From Marvinbryantia formatexigens (GTDB taxonomy: Bacteria; Bacillota; Clostridia; Oscillospirales; Ruminococcaceae): a stretch of 64,000 nucleotides of DNA. Positions within the stretch are counted from its first letter, which is position 1, and each line of letters starts with the position of its first letter. The translations under genes were made by a program, and so were the position numbers. Below are positions 17,456-26,028 of the stretch, in pieces. Below the pieces are notes generated by a model that was not told where the DNA came from, ran no database searches, and saw nothing but the letters and a program-made list of their open reading frames with translations. The stretch is from contig JAETPU010000003.1 in the NCBI GenBank assembly GCA_021771035.1, forward strand, positions 62,001-126,000, written 5' to 3'.

Positions 17456-17974
17456 TTGCCAAGTGAGAAGGTTTTGGAAACAAAAAAGGAAATCGTAGCA
17501 GGGCTTGAGGAAAAACTGAAGACCGCTGTCTCCGGTGTTATTGTTGATTACAAGGGCATCAGCGTAGCCGATGACACAAAACTCCGTAAGGAGCTGCGTG
17601 AGGCTGGCGTGGAGTATAAGGTTGTAAAGAACACTCTGCTGAGATTCGCTGCGAAGAACGCTGGCTTGGAGGAATTGTGCCCGTCTTTGGAGGGTACGAC
17701 AGCTCTGGCTGTTTCCAACGAGGATGCAGTGGCTCCCGCAAAGATCCTGGGTAAATTTGCCGAGGATTCCAAGGGCAAATTTACAATTAAAACCGGTTTC
17801 ATGGAGGGAAAGGTAATCTCTGTCGAGGAAGTTACCGCCCTGTCCAAACTGCCTGGAAGAGAGCAGCTGCTGGCAATGCTGCTTAGCGCTCTTACCGGCA
17901 ACATCCGTGGCCTGGCTGTTGCTCTCAACGCGATTGCTGAGAAAGACGGCGAGTCCGAAAAGGAACCCGCATAA
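17456..17974 (+). CDS. rplJ: 50S ribosomal protein L10
   Basis: 172 residues, the usual length for L10, which anchors the L7/L12 stalk to 23S rRNA. The N-terminal rRNA-binding domain includes PSEKVLETKKEIVAGLEEKL and the conserved YKGISVADDTKLRKELR and NTLLRFAAKN motifs; the C-terminal helix that binds L12 dimers follows ALTGNIRGLAVAL. It uses a TTG start 8 bases after AGGAGGTG. It is first in a two-gene operon with rplL; rplK-rplA are not upstream here, which differs from many Firmicutes. Confidence 0.97.
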   Translation: MPSEKVLETKKEIVAGLEEKLKTAVSGVIVDYKGISVADDTKLRKELREAGVEYKVVKNTLLRFAAKNAGLEELCPSLEGTTALAVSNEDAVAPAKILGKFAEDSKGKFTIKTGFMEGKVISVEEVTALSKLPGREQLLAMLLSALTGNIRGLAVALNAIAEKDGESEKEPA

Positions 17975-18056
17975 GCCATAAGCTAGGCGGTTCCACGTAT
18001 TTTTACGCGGGCGGATACGACCTGCGGATATTATGAATTTGGGAGGTAACATTACA

Positions 18057-18434
18057 ATGGCTTCTGAGAAGATTTTGAAATTTGTAGAAGAGATTAAGAC
18101 TCTGACTGTCCTCGAGCTCAACGAGCTGGTAAAGGCTATCGAGGAGGAGTTTGGCGTTTCCGCTGCTGCTCCGGTTATGATGGCTGGCGCTGCTGCTGGT
18201 GCTGCTCCTGCTGCTGAGGAGAAAACCGAGTTTGACGTTGTTCTGGCTGACGTTGGCGCTTCCAAGATGGGCGTCATCAAGGTTGTGAAGGAAGTTACCG
18301 GTCTGGGCCTGAAAGAGTCCAAAGAGCTGGTTGACGGCGCTCCGAAGACCATCAAAGAGGCTGTTTCCAAGGCTGACGCCGAGGATATCAAGAAGAAGCT
18401 GGAAGATGCCGGCGCAAAGGTCGAGCTGAAGTAA
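18057..18434 (+). CDS. rplL: 50S ribosomal protein L7/L12
   Basis: 125 residues. N-terminal dimerisation domain ([20 protein letters not shown]), Ala/Gly-rich hinge (~40-58) and the C-terminal factor-binding domain with [21 protein letters not shown]7/L12 recruits and stimulates translation GTPases. Its ATG follows GGGAGGT and lies 82 bp after rplJ. Codon use is strongly biased, as expected of a highly expressed gene. Confidence 0.98.
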   Translation: MASEKILKFVEEIKTLTVLELNELVKAIEEEFGVSAAAPVMMAGAAAGAAPAAEEKTEFDVVLADVGASKMGVIKVVKEVTGLGLKESKELVDGAPKTIKEAVSKADAEDIKKKLEDAGAKVELK

Positions 18435-18449
18435 GCTTTTTTAACAGAA

Positions 18450-18487
18450 AAGAAAACCGGGAGGCCTTTGGGCTTTCCGGTTTTTTG
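18450..18487 (+). terminator. Terminator of the rplJL operon
   Basis: AAAACCGG(G)A...T(T)CCGGTTTT stem followed by T6 just after the rplL stop. Confidence 0.85.
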
Positions 18488-18499
18488 TATGTGTTAAAC

Positions 18500-20040
18500 C
18501 AAGAGACGCCGGGACGCCCGCAGTTTGATTCCAGTCTTAGTCCAGTCTGTTGTTCCAACTACGGAGAATTGAAACTTGTTTCCATTCTCACAAGGGATGC
18601 TGTATTACTAGGCCAAGAATGGCTCAGTGCATCCCGGCGTCCTTTTGAAGTTTCGGAACAAGCCCAAAACTTCCGTAGTCAATTCTAGTTCTATCTATTA
18701 AATTACTCCCGTAATCCGGGGGTCATCAAAGGAGGGAAGGGGAATCGAAACCCCTTCCCTCCTTTTTATCTTTGGGTACTTTCTGCTGACATTAACCACG
18801 GAGAATTGAAACTTGTTTCAATTCTCACAAGGGATGCTGTATTACTAGGCCAAGAATGAACTATCCGCATCCCGGCGGCAGGGGGTCAGGAAGGAATTGG
18901 GTGATACTCTGCATGGGTGAATGCTCCCCCATTTTCCAAAACAGGGAATCAACTTTTCCGTTGTTTGTAAAACGGCAACATTACCACCCAGATGGAATAT
19001 CATCCAATTCCCCACCCAAACCGCTGTGCCGCGGGGGCACCGGGACGCGTTCAGTTTTATTCTCCGCCTAGCCCCTCAGCGTCCCTTTGAAGTTTTGGAC
19101 AAGCCAAAACTTCCGCAGCTAATCCCCAATCGTGGCCTGCACGGCCAGAAATGGGGGAAAGACCTGCCCAAGAGGCGTTCCCCCTCTTGGGTATCTCCCC
19201 CTTGGGGCAGTTTTGCACACTCAATGAGTAAAGGCTGGAAAAAAGTCGAGAATCGCAGGCTCTCTCCGTTTTCAAGCCCCATACCTGGAACGACCCATAC
19301 TTGGGTCAATGCCGCTGATGCAACCGGGATGCTCGTAGTCTGATTCTGAACCTCAGTCCATCAGCATCCCTTAGAAGTTTTGGACAAGCCAAAACTTCCG
19401 TAGTCAATTCTAGTGCCATCTATGAAAGTTCTGTCGTAACAGCGGGGTAAAATCAAAGCTAGGGGCAAGGCCCCTTGCTTTGTAGTCTTTGCGCACTTTT
19501 CTGCTATCAGAAAGTGCGGCCCCCGGCAGGGGCTTTGGGAGGGGATTGGATGACAATGTACATGGGTGAAAGATACTTTTCTATCCCTTTTTCGCAAATT
19601 GAAAAAATCCATTGTTACAAAACAGCAGTTTTATCTCCCAAAAAAGATTATCGTCCAATTTCCTACCCAAACCGCTCAATGCTGGGAGGTGCTCTAGGTT
19701 CTATCGAAACAGTAATCCCACAGCACCTCCGTGAGTTTTGAAACAAGTTCAAAACTCCGCTGCTTTCCTGTATACCGAAGGGTACCGGGACGCGTTCAGT
19801 TTTATTCTCCGCCTAGCCCCCAGTGTTGTTCCGACTACGGAGAATTGAAACTTGTTTCAATTCTCATTAGGGATGCTGTATGACTCAGATAAGAAAGGGC
19901 TTAGCGCATCCCGGCGTCCCCGCAGCAAGTTCCAAATTGTGGCCTGCACGGCCAGAAAAGGGGAAAAGAGCCGCCCAAGACGCGTTCCCCCTCTTGGGTA
20001 TCTCCCCTTGGGCAGTTCTTTGTACTCATTAGTTAAGGCC
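18500..20040. repeat. Mosaic hairpin-repeat array B (downstream of rplL), mostly inverted relative to A
   Basis: No coding content. Modules: GAGAATTGAAAC stems at 18564-18589, 18801-18826 and 19840-19865; GGGATGC/GCATCCC at 18594-18635 and 18831-18873; GAAGTTTCGG or GAAGTTTTGG stems at 18647-18673, 19089-19113 and 19374-19398; GGGACGC/GCGTCCC at 19042-19085; GAGTTTTGAAAC stem 19733-19757; GCACTTTTCTG stem 19493-19517; AAAGGAGGGAAGGGG stem with T5 (18728-18767). About 160 bp at 19519-19680 is the reverse complement of 16450-16610 in array A. Reversed copies of the CCAAGAGG module occur near 19170 and 19980. Two direct GAGAATTGAAAC units about 237 bp apart share the following ~45 bases. Confidence 0.8.
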
Positions 20041-20115
20041 AGAATAGGAACCCCCCGGAAAACGGACTGTCCTCGTTATCCGGTACAGTCCTCTAGCGGG
20101 TGGTTTTCTTCGTAT

Positions 20116-20167
20116 AAAAAATCCTCCCTGGATACTGCGCAGGGTGCGCAGCAAAATCCAGGGAGGA
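20116..20167 (-). terminator. Terminator of the M24/GH43 operon
   Basis: A perfect 12 bp stem (TCCTCCCTGGAT 20122-20133 with ATCCAGGGAGGA 20156-20167), containing an inner TGCGCA-GGG-TGCGCA hairpin, is followed on the minus strand by T6. It lies about 125 bp after the stop of the glycosidase gene. Confidence 0.85.
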
Positions 20168-20290
20168 GATAGACACAATGGCGGTATCAGAGTATCCCAC
20201 AGGAAACGAAAATTCAATATGGCATCGTCAAGCTGCAATCAAAGATGAAGATGAAACGGTAACAGGAAACGACCGGGTAAACGCGAAACG

Positions 20291-21202
20291 CTACCGCAGC
20301 CGCGGGATACCGGGCGCCGCCGAATCCTTCGCGTCAAAGACAATCTCCGCCTTGGAAATAGTCCAGGTTTTCCCATTGTCGCAGTTGCCCTGATAAAAGA
20401 GATAGATCCGCCCGTCCTCATCCTCAAAGACAAAGGGATGCCCAGATTCCGAGGAATTCCATGTCCCAGGTTCCCCGCAGGGCAGGAAGGGCAATGACGA
20501 TACTCTGGTGAAGTGGACAGCGTCCTCGCTGACGGCCAAGCCGATCTGCTGCGGCGCATTATTATAGGCCCCGGCATAGAACAGATAGACCCGATTATCC
20601 CGAACCAGGGCCGCGGGCGCCTCGATACAGGTTTTTTCCCAATCCAGTCGGGGGGCCAGAATGGGCGCATCACAGCACTGGCGCCAGCTTTCCCGCAAAA
20701 ACTTTCCGTCCATCGGACAGCTGGTTACCCCAAGCATCTGAATGTTTCCGCTGGGATCCCGGGTGGCGAAGTACAGATACAGCCGGTTTTCAAAGACAAC
20801 CACATCAGCGTCGATTGCCCGTGCGTTATTCCAGCTCCCCTGTGCACGGACAATAGGGTTGGTGGGATTTCGCGTAAAATGAATCCCATCCTGGGAATAG
20901 GCGTGACAGATGGCGTCGGTCTGCGTACCGGTATAGGTTTGGTAGAACAGATGCACCTGCCCGCGAACCACTATCGCGCCGGGCGCACAAATGCCTGGGG
21001 CCTCCAGTTCTCCCTGGGGCTCAAGCTCCCCCAGTATTTCCCAATGCTCCAAATCATCGCTTCCGGCGATTCCGATTCCCCAGCCGCCAGCACAACGCGT
21101 ATCCGGCGGGACGGAATAGTAGAGGTAATAATGTCCCTGAAAACGCACAACAGCGGGATCCTTTGAAAACGGCCTTCCCCGGGAGGCATCCGCGAACAGC
21201 AT
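20291..21202 (-). CDS. Family 43-like glycosidase (five-bladed propeller)
   Basis: 303 residues with repeated propeller-blade patterns such as RFQGHYYLYYSVP, GQVHLFYQTYTG, ENRLYLYFATRD, DNRVYLFYAGAYN and DGRIYLFYQGN. Candidate catalytic residues in GH43 positions: Asp15 (FSKDPAVV), Asp131/133 (AIDADVVV) and Glu194 (CIEAPAAL). Without a signal peptide it would act on imported oligosaccharides. Start: ATG with AAGGAG 10 bases upstream. It is 25 bp downstream of the M24 peptidase gene, so they are co-transcribed. Specificity (arabino/xylo or other) cannot be read from the sequence. Confidence 0.82.
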   Translation of the reverse strand: MLFADASRGRPFSKDPAVVRFQGHYYLYYSVPPDTRCAGGWGIGIAGSDDLEHWEILGELEPQGELEAPGICAPGAIVVRGQVHLFYQTYTGTQTDAICHAYSQDGIHFTRNPTNPIVRAQGSWNNARAIDADVVVFENRLYLYFATRDPSGNIQMLGVTSCPMDGKFLRESWRQCCDAPILAPRLDWEKTCIEAPAALVRDNRVYLFYAGAYNNAPQQIGLAVSEDAVHFTRVSSLPFLPCGEPGTWNSSESGHPFVFEDEDGRIYLFYQGNCDNGKTWTISKAEIVFDAKDSAAPGIPRLR

Positions 21203-21227
21203 GGGCGCGCACTCCTTCCCCAGCCGA

Positions 21228-22307
21228 TTACAGGCTCAGTACGGTCAATTCCTTGGGGTAGCGGTTGATGACCTGGCAGCCATCCTGGGTTACGATAACC
21301 AAATCCTCAATCCGTACGCCGAAATCCCTCGGCAGATAGATGCCCGGTTCGATGGAAAATACCATCCCCGGCTGTACCGTATTGGGGTTGGCGGAGGAGA
21401 CATCTCCGAATTCATGATCCTCCAAGCCGATAAAATGCCCCAGGCGGTGGTTGAACTGAGGCCCATAGCCGCCTTCGGTGATGATATCCCGGGCGGCTTT
21501 ATCAATATCGCACAGGCGCACCCCCGGACGGATCATCGCCTCGGCTGCCTCATTGGCCCGGCGCACCAGCTCATACACCCGACGGTGCTCCTCGTCCGGC
21601 GGCGCGGTAAAGAAGGTACGGGTCATATCCGAGCAGTAATTATTCTGGATGCAGCCCATATCGATGAGCACGCTCTGCCCAGGAGTAAGGGGCGTATCGT
21701 CGTTGCCGTGGTGGGGATCCGCGCCATGCTCACCGAAGGCCACAATGGGCGGGAAGCTGACGCCGTCCCCGGCGCCGTGTTTCTGATAGCATTCGAGAAT
21801 AAACTGGGCCAGCTCCCGTTCGGTGATACCGGGACGGATCGCCCTTGCGGCAGCGGCCATACAGCTGTCATTGGTCTGGGAGGAAATTCGCAGGAGCTCC
21901 AATTCCTCCTCATCCTTAACAGCGCGCACCAAATCGCAGCATGGAGAGGCATTGCAGTAGCCGGCGGCGGCTGAGAGCTCCATCAGGCGCAGCAGAAAGC
22001 GGGAGGGCCAGTTTTTATCAATTCCCAATGCCTTGTGGGCGTCCAGGTACCGGGCCACCAGGGCGGGGCCGTCGTCGGAGTCCGTGAGCCAGGTGAGCGC
22101 AATCCCGCACTCCTGAGCCGGAAAGAGACGGTTTAAAAACAGCCGGTGGCTGCCATCCGTGCGTACCAGCAGGGCCAGCATCCGTTCGCCGGGATGAAAC
22201 CACTGCCCGGTGAGATAAAAGATGGTGGGAGGGTCGCTCACCAGCATCTGCTCCAGCCCCTGTTCTTTCATTTTCTCCATGACACGCGCCAGACGGGCTT
22301 CATTCAT
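21228..22307 (-). CDS. M24 family Xaa-Pro aminopeptidase
   Basis: A 359-residue cytosolic metallopeptidase of the pita-bread fold that removes an N-terminal residue before proline. An N-terminal creatinase-like domain (~1-120) precedes the catalytic domain, which shows the dinuclear metal ligands: Asp in VLIDMGCIQ, Asp in NYCSDMTRTFF, His in HRLGHFIGLE, Glu in FSIEPGIY and Glu in RIEDLVIV. The ATG at 22307 is preceded by AAAGGA at 12 bases. It is the first gene of a two-gene operon with the GH43-like gene. Confidence 0.92.
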   Translation of the reverse strand: MNEARLARVMEKMKEQGLEQMLVSDPPTIFYLTGQWFHPGERMLALLVRTDGSHRLFLNRLFPAQECGIALTWLTDSDDGPALVARYLDAHKALGIDKNWPSRFLLRLMELSAAAGYCNASPCCDLVRAVKDEEELELLRISSQTNDSCMAAAARAIRPGITERELAQFILECYQKHGAGDGVSFPPIVAFGEHGADPHHGNDDTPLTPGQSVLIDMGCIQNNYCSDMTRTFFTAPPDEEHRRVYELVRRANEAAEAMIRPGVRLCDIDKAARDIITEGGYGPQFNHRLGHFIGLEDHEFGDVSSANPNTVQPGMVFSIEPGIYLPRDFGVRIEDLVIVTQDGCQVINRYPKELTVLSL

Positions 22308-22701
22308 CGTAACATCATTCCTTTCTGGAGTTGTGCCAGTTTCGTGAGAATGAACTTTGCATTCACAGAATCCGAACGGCACAAGATGCGGGCTGGAAAA
22401 CGGCTTTCCAACCCTGGGATCTATGATTCATAAAACTGGTGGGATGTATCGGGATACTGGGAAATCCAGGAGTTCTGCCGTTAGCAGCGTGGCCCTTCCC
22501 AAATTCTCCCCGCCCGCACGGGGAAAAAGGCCTCTTGGAAAAGGCGGGATCCTCCTTCAGAGGAGGCGTTCCCCGCAGGGCCTCAATCCTGAGGCGGGCT
22601 GGAAAACGGGGCCGGCCGCCGGTTCGTTTTCTGCTCCGGAAAGCCGGCAGCGTCTACGGGCGGAGGGGGCCGGTATTCCGTTTTTCAAAGAGAACGTGCG
22701 C
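22308..22701. other. Intergenic region upstream of the M24 gene
   Basis: No convincing gene; plus-strand frames here lack ribosome sites and show no domain. The right part carries the terminator of the carboxypeptidase gene. Confidence 0.4.
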
Positions 22702-22732
22702 AAAACGCCTGGGAACAGGCTTTCCCAGGCGC
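22702..22732 (-). terminator. Terminator of the D-Ala-D-Ala carboxypeptidase gene
   Basis: CGCCTGGGAA pairs with TTCCCAGGCG (22706-22732) and is followed on the minus strand by TTTT. Confidence 0.75.
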
Positions 22733-22856
22733 CCGGATCTCATAGGAGAACGACATCCTCCGGCTCGCACAGAAGGCGGCATCCCCGTAAAGAACCCGGA
22801 AACTCCCCAAAGGGAGGGACGGGAGACTCAGCGCGGGTTAACCGCCCAAAAGGCTC

Positions 22857-24200
22857 CTAGAGCGTCTTGGTGCGGCGGACCTTGCGGGTACGCTGCTTAT
22901 TCCGGCGGCGGATGAGCCGCACGGCCCCGGCCAGAACAAACAGCATCACCACAAACATGACGACATATTTAAACCACAGGGAATTAAAAATCTTCTGCAT
23001 GGTGTACCAAATGCTCAAAAGAGCATTGGCCTGGACATCCTCGGCGGCAATCAAGGGGACTGTGCCGATCTCCTGGTTGGAGAGCATCAGCTTCATACGG
23101 CCCACCTCGTCGCCCTTTTTGATGGGAGCCAGGACAAAATTGGGGACCTCCGCCACGCCCTGCACACTGGAGGGATCGTAGTTGGAGGGGATGAGGGCTT
23201 TAAAATCACTGCCGCTGACCAGCGACAGGGTATCCTTGCCCCAGCAAAGCTTGAGGGGGACATCGTGAACCTCCTTGCCCTCCTCCAGGACTGTCTTGAT
23301 GGAAAAGGTGTCAAAAGCCCACTCATAGAGCTGCTTGGTTACCTCAAAGGCCTTGTTGACCGAGCTGGGGTAATCGTTGCCGTCGGCATCCTTGAGAGGC
23401 GCGCCCATGACCACCAGAAGATAGTTGTAGCCGTCCTTGGTGGCGGTGGAGACAAAGCACTTGCCGGACTCATCCAGCGTACCGGTTTTCATGCCCCGGA
23501 TGGGCTCATAGTAGTAGGTACTGCTCTTCATCATCATGCTGTTGGTGGTAATCCAGCGCAGGTAGGTATGGAAGGGTGTCTCCCCCACGTCATACACCGG
23601 AGTGGTGACATAGTCCATAAAACCGGGGATCTGCCGGGCATAGTCGGCAATCAGGTAGAGATCATAGGCCGTGGTGTAGTGGTTTTCATTAAAGAGGCCG
23701 TGGGGATTGACAAAATTGGTGTTTTCGCACCCCAGCTCCTTGGCCTTCTCATTCATCATCTCGGCAAAATGGGCGATGGATCCGTCCCCCACATAATCCG
23801 CCAGAATGCTGGCGGCCTCATTGGCGGACTGCAGCATCATGGCATACATGAGCTGTTCGGCGGTGAGGGTCTGCCCTACCCGGATATCGCCTGTGGAGAC
23901 GTTGAGCCCGGCGAACTCGTCATAGATATAGGATTTCGCCGTAATCTCCGTTTCCAGATCCGGGATATTCTCCAGGGCCACAATCGCGGTCATCAGCTTG
24001 GTGACGGAGGCCGGATAGATCTTCTCGTGGGCATTTTTTTCATAGATCACTTCGCCGGTATCCAGATTGACCATATAGACCGCTTCGGCCTGGACATCGA
24101 AATCCGGCTCATAGGCGGCCTTCACCGTAGAAGCTGAGCCCCATAAACTCACGCAGAGGCAGGTTACCAAGATTACGGCAAATTTTCTGAGTATTTTCAC
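22857..24200 (-). CDS. D-alanyl-D-alanine carboxypeptidase (DacF-like PBP5 family)
   Basis: A 447-residue serine peptidase (S11) that trims stem peptides of peptidoglycan. N-terminal signal peptide (~1-29, VKILRKFAVILVTCLC...). Active-site motifs: SVTK with Ser65/Lys68, SAN at 125-127, KTG at 238-240. A C-terminal PBP5-like beta domain follows, then an anchoring helix (FKYVVMFVVMLFVLAGAVRL) and a basic tail. The GTG at 24200 has GGGGGAAG about 7 bases upstream; a longer ATG frame would bury the signal peptide. Homologues act in the vegetative wall or the spore cortex; no spoIIA genes follow, so the role is open. Confidence 0.93.
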   Translation of the reverse strand: MKILRKFAVILVTCLCVSLWGSASTVKAAYEPDFDVQAEAVYMVNLDTGEVIYEKNAHEKIYPASVTKLMTAIVALENIPDLETEITAKSYIYDEFAGLNVSTGDIRVGQTLTAEQLMYAMMLQSANEAASILADYVGDGSIAHFAEMMNEKAKELGCENTNFVNPHGLFNENHYTTAYDLYLIADYARQIPGFMDYVTTPVYDVGETPFHTYLRWITTNSMMMKSSTYYYEPIRGMKTGTLDESGKCFVSTATKDGYNYLLVVMGAPLKDADGNDYPSSVNKAFEVTKQLYEWAFDTFSIKTVLEEGKEVHDVPLKLCWGKDTLSLVSGSDFKALIPSNYDPSSVQGVAEVPNFVLAPIKKGDEVGRMKLMLSNQEIGTVPLIAAEDVQANALLSIWYTMQKIFNSLWFKYVVMFVVMLFVLAGAVRLIRRRNKQRTRKVRRTKTL

Positions 24201-24467
24201 GTCTATCTTCCCCCAAATGCGCGCAGCGCAGGTTGTCTGGTTCTTGTTTGAGCGGCCCGGGGACAATAGCGGCGGGCGCTGCAGTGTTTTCGTTATTCCC
24301 AGGGCTTCGGGCTCCAAGAGCCGCCGGGCTTCCAAGTAAGGATCCGCGGCAAAAAAGGACGGACCTGCCTGGGGCATCCTGTCCTGTGCGCAGCCGGATC
24401 TGCCCCCGGCTGCGCAGGCTGTTTCGGGCCCCCGCCGGGCGGGAACTCCGGAATTGAAAAGAAACGT
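24201..24467. other. Divergent intergenic region before metY
   Basis: No gene. It must contain the leftward promoter of the carboxypeptidase gene, which I could not place confidently. Confidence 0.35.
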
Positions 24468-24496
24468 TTGTCAAGCGGCGCGTTTCATACTATAAT
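24468..24496 (+). promoter_or_regulatory. SigA promoter of metY
   Basis: TTGTCA (24468-24473), 17 bp, TATAAT (24491-24496). Transcription would begin near 24503, leaving a 160 nt untranslated leader. Confidence 0.8.
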
Positions 24497-24502
24497 TGAA
24501 GA

Positions 24503-24656
24503 GGTACGGGAACACCGGCCTTTTCGTGCCGGGGCAACCGGCACAAGCCCAGTGCCGGCAGCCGCTTTCCCGGTGGGCTGCCCGAAGGGCGGACAAGCCC
24601 CGCAACAGAATTAGTATAACAAAAAAAAAGAGAAAACAAAAGTAGATATAGGAGGA
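24503..24656 (+). promoter_or_regulatory. Structured leader of metY, candidate riboswitch
   Basis: The leader folds into consecutive GC-rich hairpins: ACCGGC-cttttcgt-GCCGG, CCGGCAC-aagccca-GTGCCGG, and GGCAGCC-n-GGCTGCC, with GGCAACC between the first two. GGCAACC after a P3-like stem recalls the core of SAM-I/SAM-IV riboswitches, which often control metY, but other S-box core elements are not seen, and no terminator hairpin with a T-run is present. A translational switch or a divergent SAM-clan element is possible. Confidence 0.45.
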
Positions 24657-24662
24657 ATTCAT

Positions 24663-25937
24663 ATGAAATTTAATACGCTGGCCATCCATGCCGGGCAGGC
24701 CCCGGACACGGACACCCATTCCATCGCCGCCCCGATTTACCAGACCACGGCCTATGCCTTTGACAGCTCGGAACACGCCAAGGAGCTGTTTGAGCTCAAG
24801 GCGCCGGGCAATATTTATTCCAGGCTTTCCAACCCCACTTCGGATCTGCTGGAGCGCCGGGTGGCGGCCCTGGAGGGGGGCGTGGGGGCCCTTGCCATGG
24901 CCTCCGGGCACGCGGCTATCTTCAATACCATCCTGAATTTAGCGGTGGCCGGGGATGAGGTGGTGTCCTCCATCTGCATCTACGGCGGAGCCATCAACCT
25001 GTTTGGCGTGACCTTGAAAAACCTGGGAATCAACGTAAAGTTTGTGGATCCGGACGATTTCGACGCCTGGGAAAAGGCCGTCACAGAAAAAACAAAGGCC
25101 TTCTTTGTGGAGACCGTAGGCAATCCCAACGCCAATGTGGCGGACATCGAGCGCCTGGCGCAGATTGCCCACAGCCACGGCATTCCCCTGATTGTGGATT
25201 CCACCTTTACCACCCCATACCTGTGCCGTCCCTTTGAGTTCGGCGCGGACTTTATCATCCATTCCGCCACAAAATTTTTAGGCGGCCACGGCACCTCCAT
25301 GTGCGGCATCATTGTGGATTCTGGAAAATTTGTCTTTGAGGGCAACCCAAGATTCCCCCAGTATAACGAGCCGGATGTGAGTTATCACGGCGCCGTGTTT
25401 GCCAAGGATTTCGGAAACGCCGGCTTTATCACCCGTTTGCGGGCCTTGATCCTGCGGGATTTGGGCGCGTGCCTGTCGCCGTTTAACGCCTTTTTGATTC
25501 TCCAGGGCATCGAAACCCTGCCCCTGCGTATGGAGCGCCACTATCAAAACGCCCTGGGGGTTGCAACGTACCTGCAGCAGCACCCCATGGTGGAATTTGT
25601 CAATTTCCCCGGGCTGCCGGAGAACCGGTACCATGCCCTGCAGGAAAAATATATGCCGCTGGGCTGCGGCAGCGTATTCACCTTCGGCCTGAAGGGCTCC
25701 AGGGAAACCGGCGCCAAGTTTATCGACAGTTTGAAGCTATTTTGCAATGTGGCAAACGTGGGGGATGTGCGCTCCTTAGTCATCCACCCCGCCACCACCA
25801 CCCACAGCCAGCTCAGCGATGAGCAGCTCAGAGGGGCGGGCATCACGGCCCAGACCATCCGCCTGTCCGTGGGGCTGGAGGATTTGGAGGATCTGACTGC
25901 GGATCTCAGCCAGGCCATCGAGGCCGCCTGCCGGTAG
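24663..25937 (+). CDS. metY: O-acetylhomoserine sulfhydrylase (homocysteine synthase)
   Basis: A 424-residue PLP enzyme of the Cys/Met-metabolism family that makes homocysteine from O-acetylhomoserine and sulfide. The N-terminus KFNTLAIHAGQ and YSRLSNPTSDLLERRVAALE are hallmark motifs; the PLP lysine is Lys204 in HSATKFLGGHGTS; the C-terminal VGDVRSLVIHPATTTH and SVGLED motifs are intact. Length fits MetY rather than the shorter cystathionine enzymes. Strong AGGAGG site. It stands alone behind a structured leader, so regulation by methionine/SAM status is plausible. Confidence 0.95.
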   Translation: MKFNTLAIHAGQAPDTDTHSIAAPIYQTTAYAFDSSEHAKELFELKAPGNIYSRLSNPTSDLLERRVAALEGGVGALAMASGHAAIFNTILNLAVAGDEVVSSICIYGGAINLFGVTLKNLGINVKFVDPDDFDAWEKAVTEKTKAFFVETVGNPNANVADIERLAQIAHSHGIPLIVDSTFTTPYLCRPFEFGADFIIHSATKFLGGHGTSMCGIIVDSGKFVFEGNPRFPQYNEPDVSYHGAVFAKDFGNAGFITRLRALILRDLGACLSPFNAFLILQGIETLPLRMERHYQNALGVATYLQQHPMVEFVNFPGLPENRYHALQEKYMPLGCGSVFTFGLKGSRETGAKFIDSLKLFCNVANVGDVRSLVIHPATTTHSQLSDEQLRGAGITAQTIRLSVGLEDLEDLTADLSQAIEAACR

Positions 25938-26028
25938 AGAAAAATGCCGGGGAGATTCGGCCCCGCCCCATGCGGATACAGTGGGACAGCGGGGCCAGGG
26001 TCGTTCCCGAAAGGAATGGTCACAGAGT

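Noticed and set aside
17273-18391. A 372-codon minus-strand frame opposite rplJ and rplL
   Set aside because: Pure antisense shadow of two certain ribosomal protein genes; composition is low-complexity and no start signal exists.
20178-20393. A 71-codon plus-strand frame with GGGAGGAG before its ATG
   Set aside because: The apparent ribosome site is the arm of the minus-strand terminator of the glycosidase operon, and the second half of the frame lies antisense to that gene.
22357-22915. Long plus-strand frames upstream of the M24 gene
   Set aside because: No ribosome sites, biased composition, and the region contains the carboxypeptidase terminator.
24503-24656. metY leader considered as a T-box or cobalamin riboswitch
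   Set aside because: No T-box UGGNACC-type antiterminator element and no B12-box consensus could be found.
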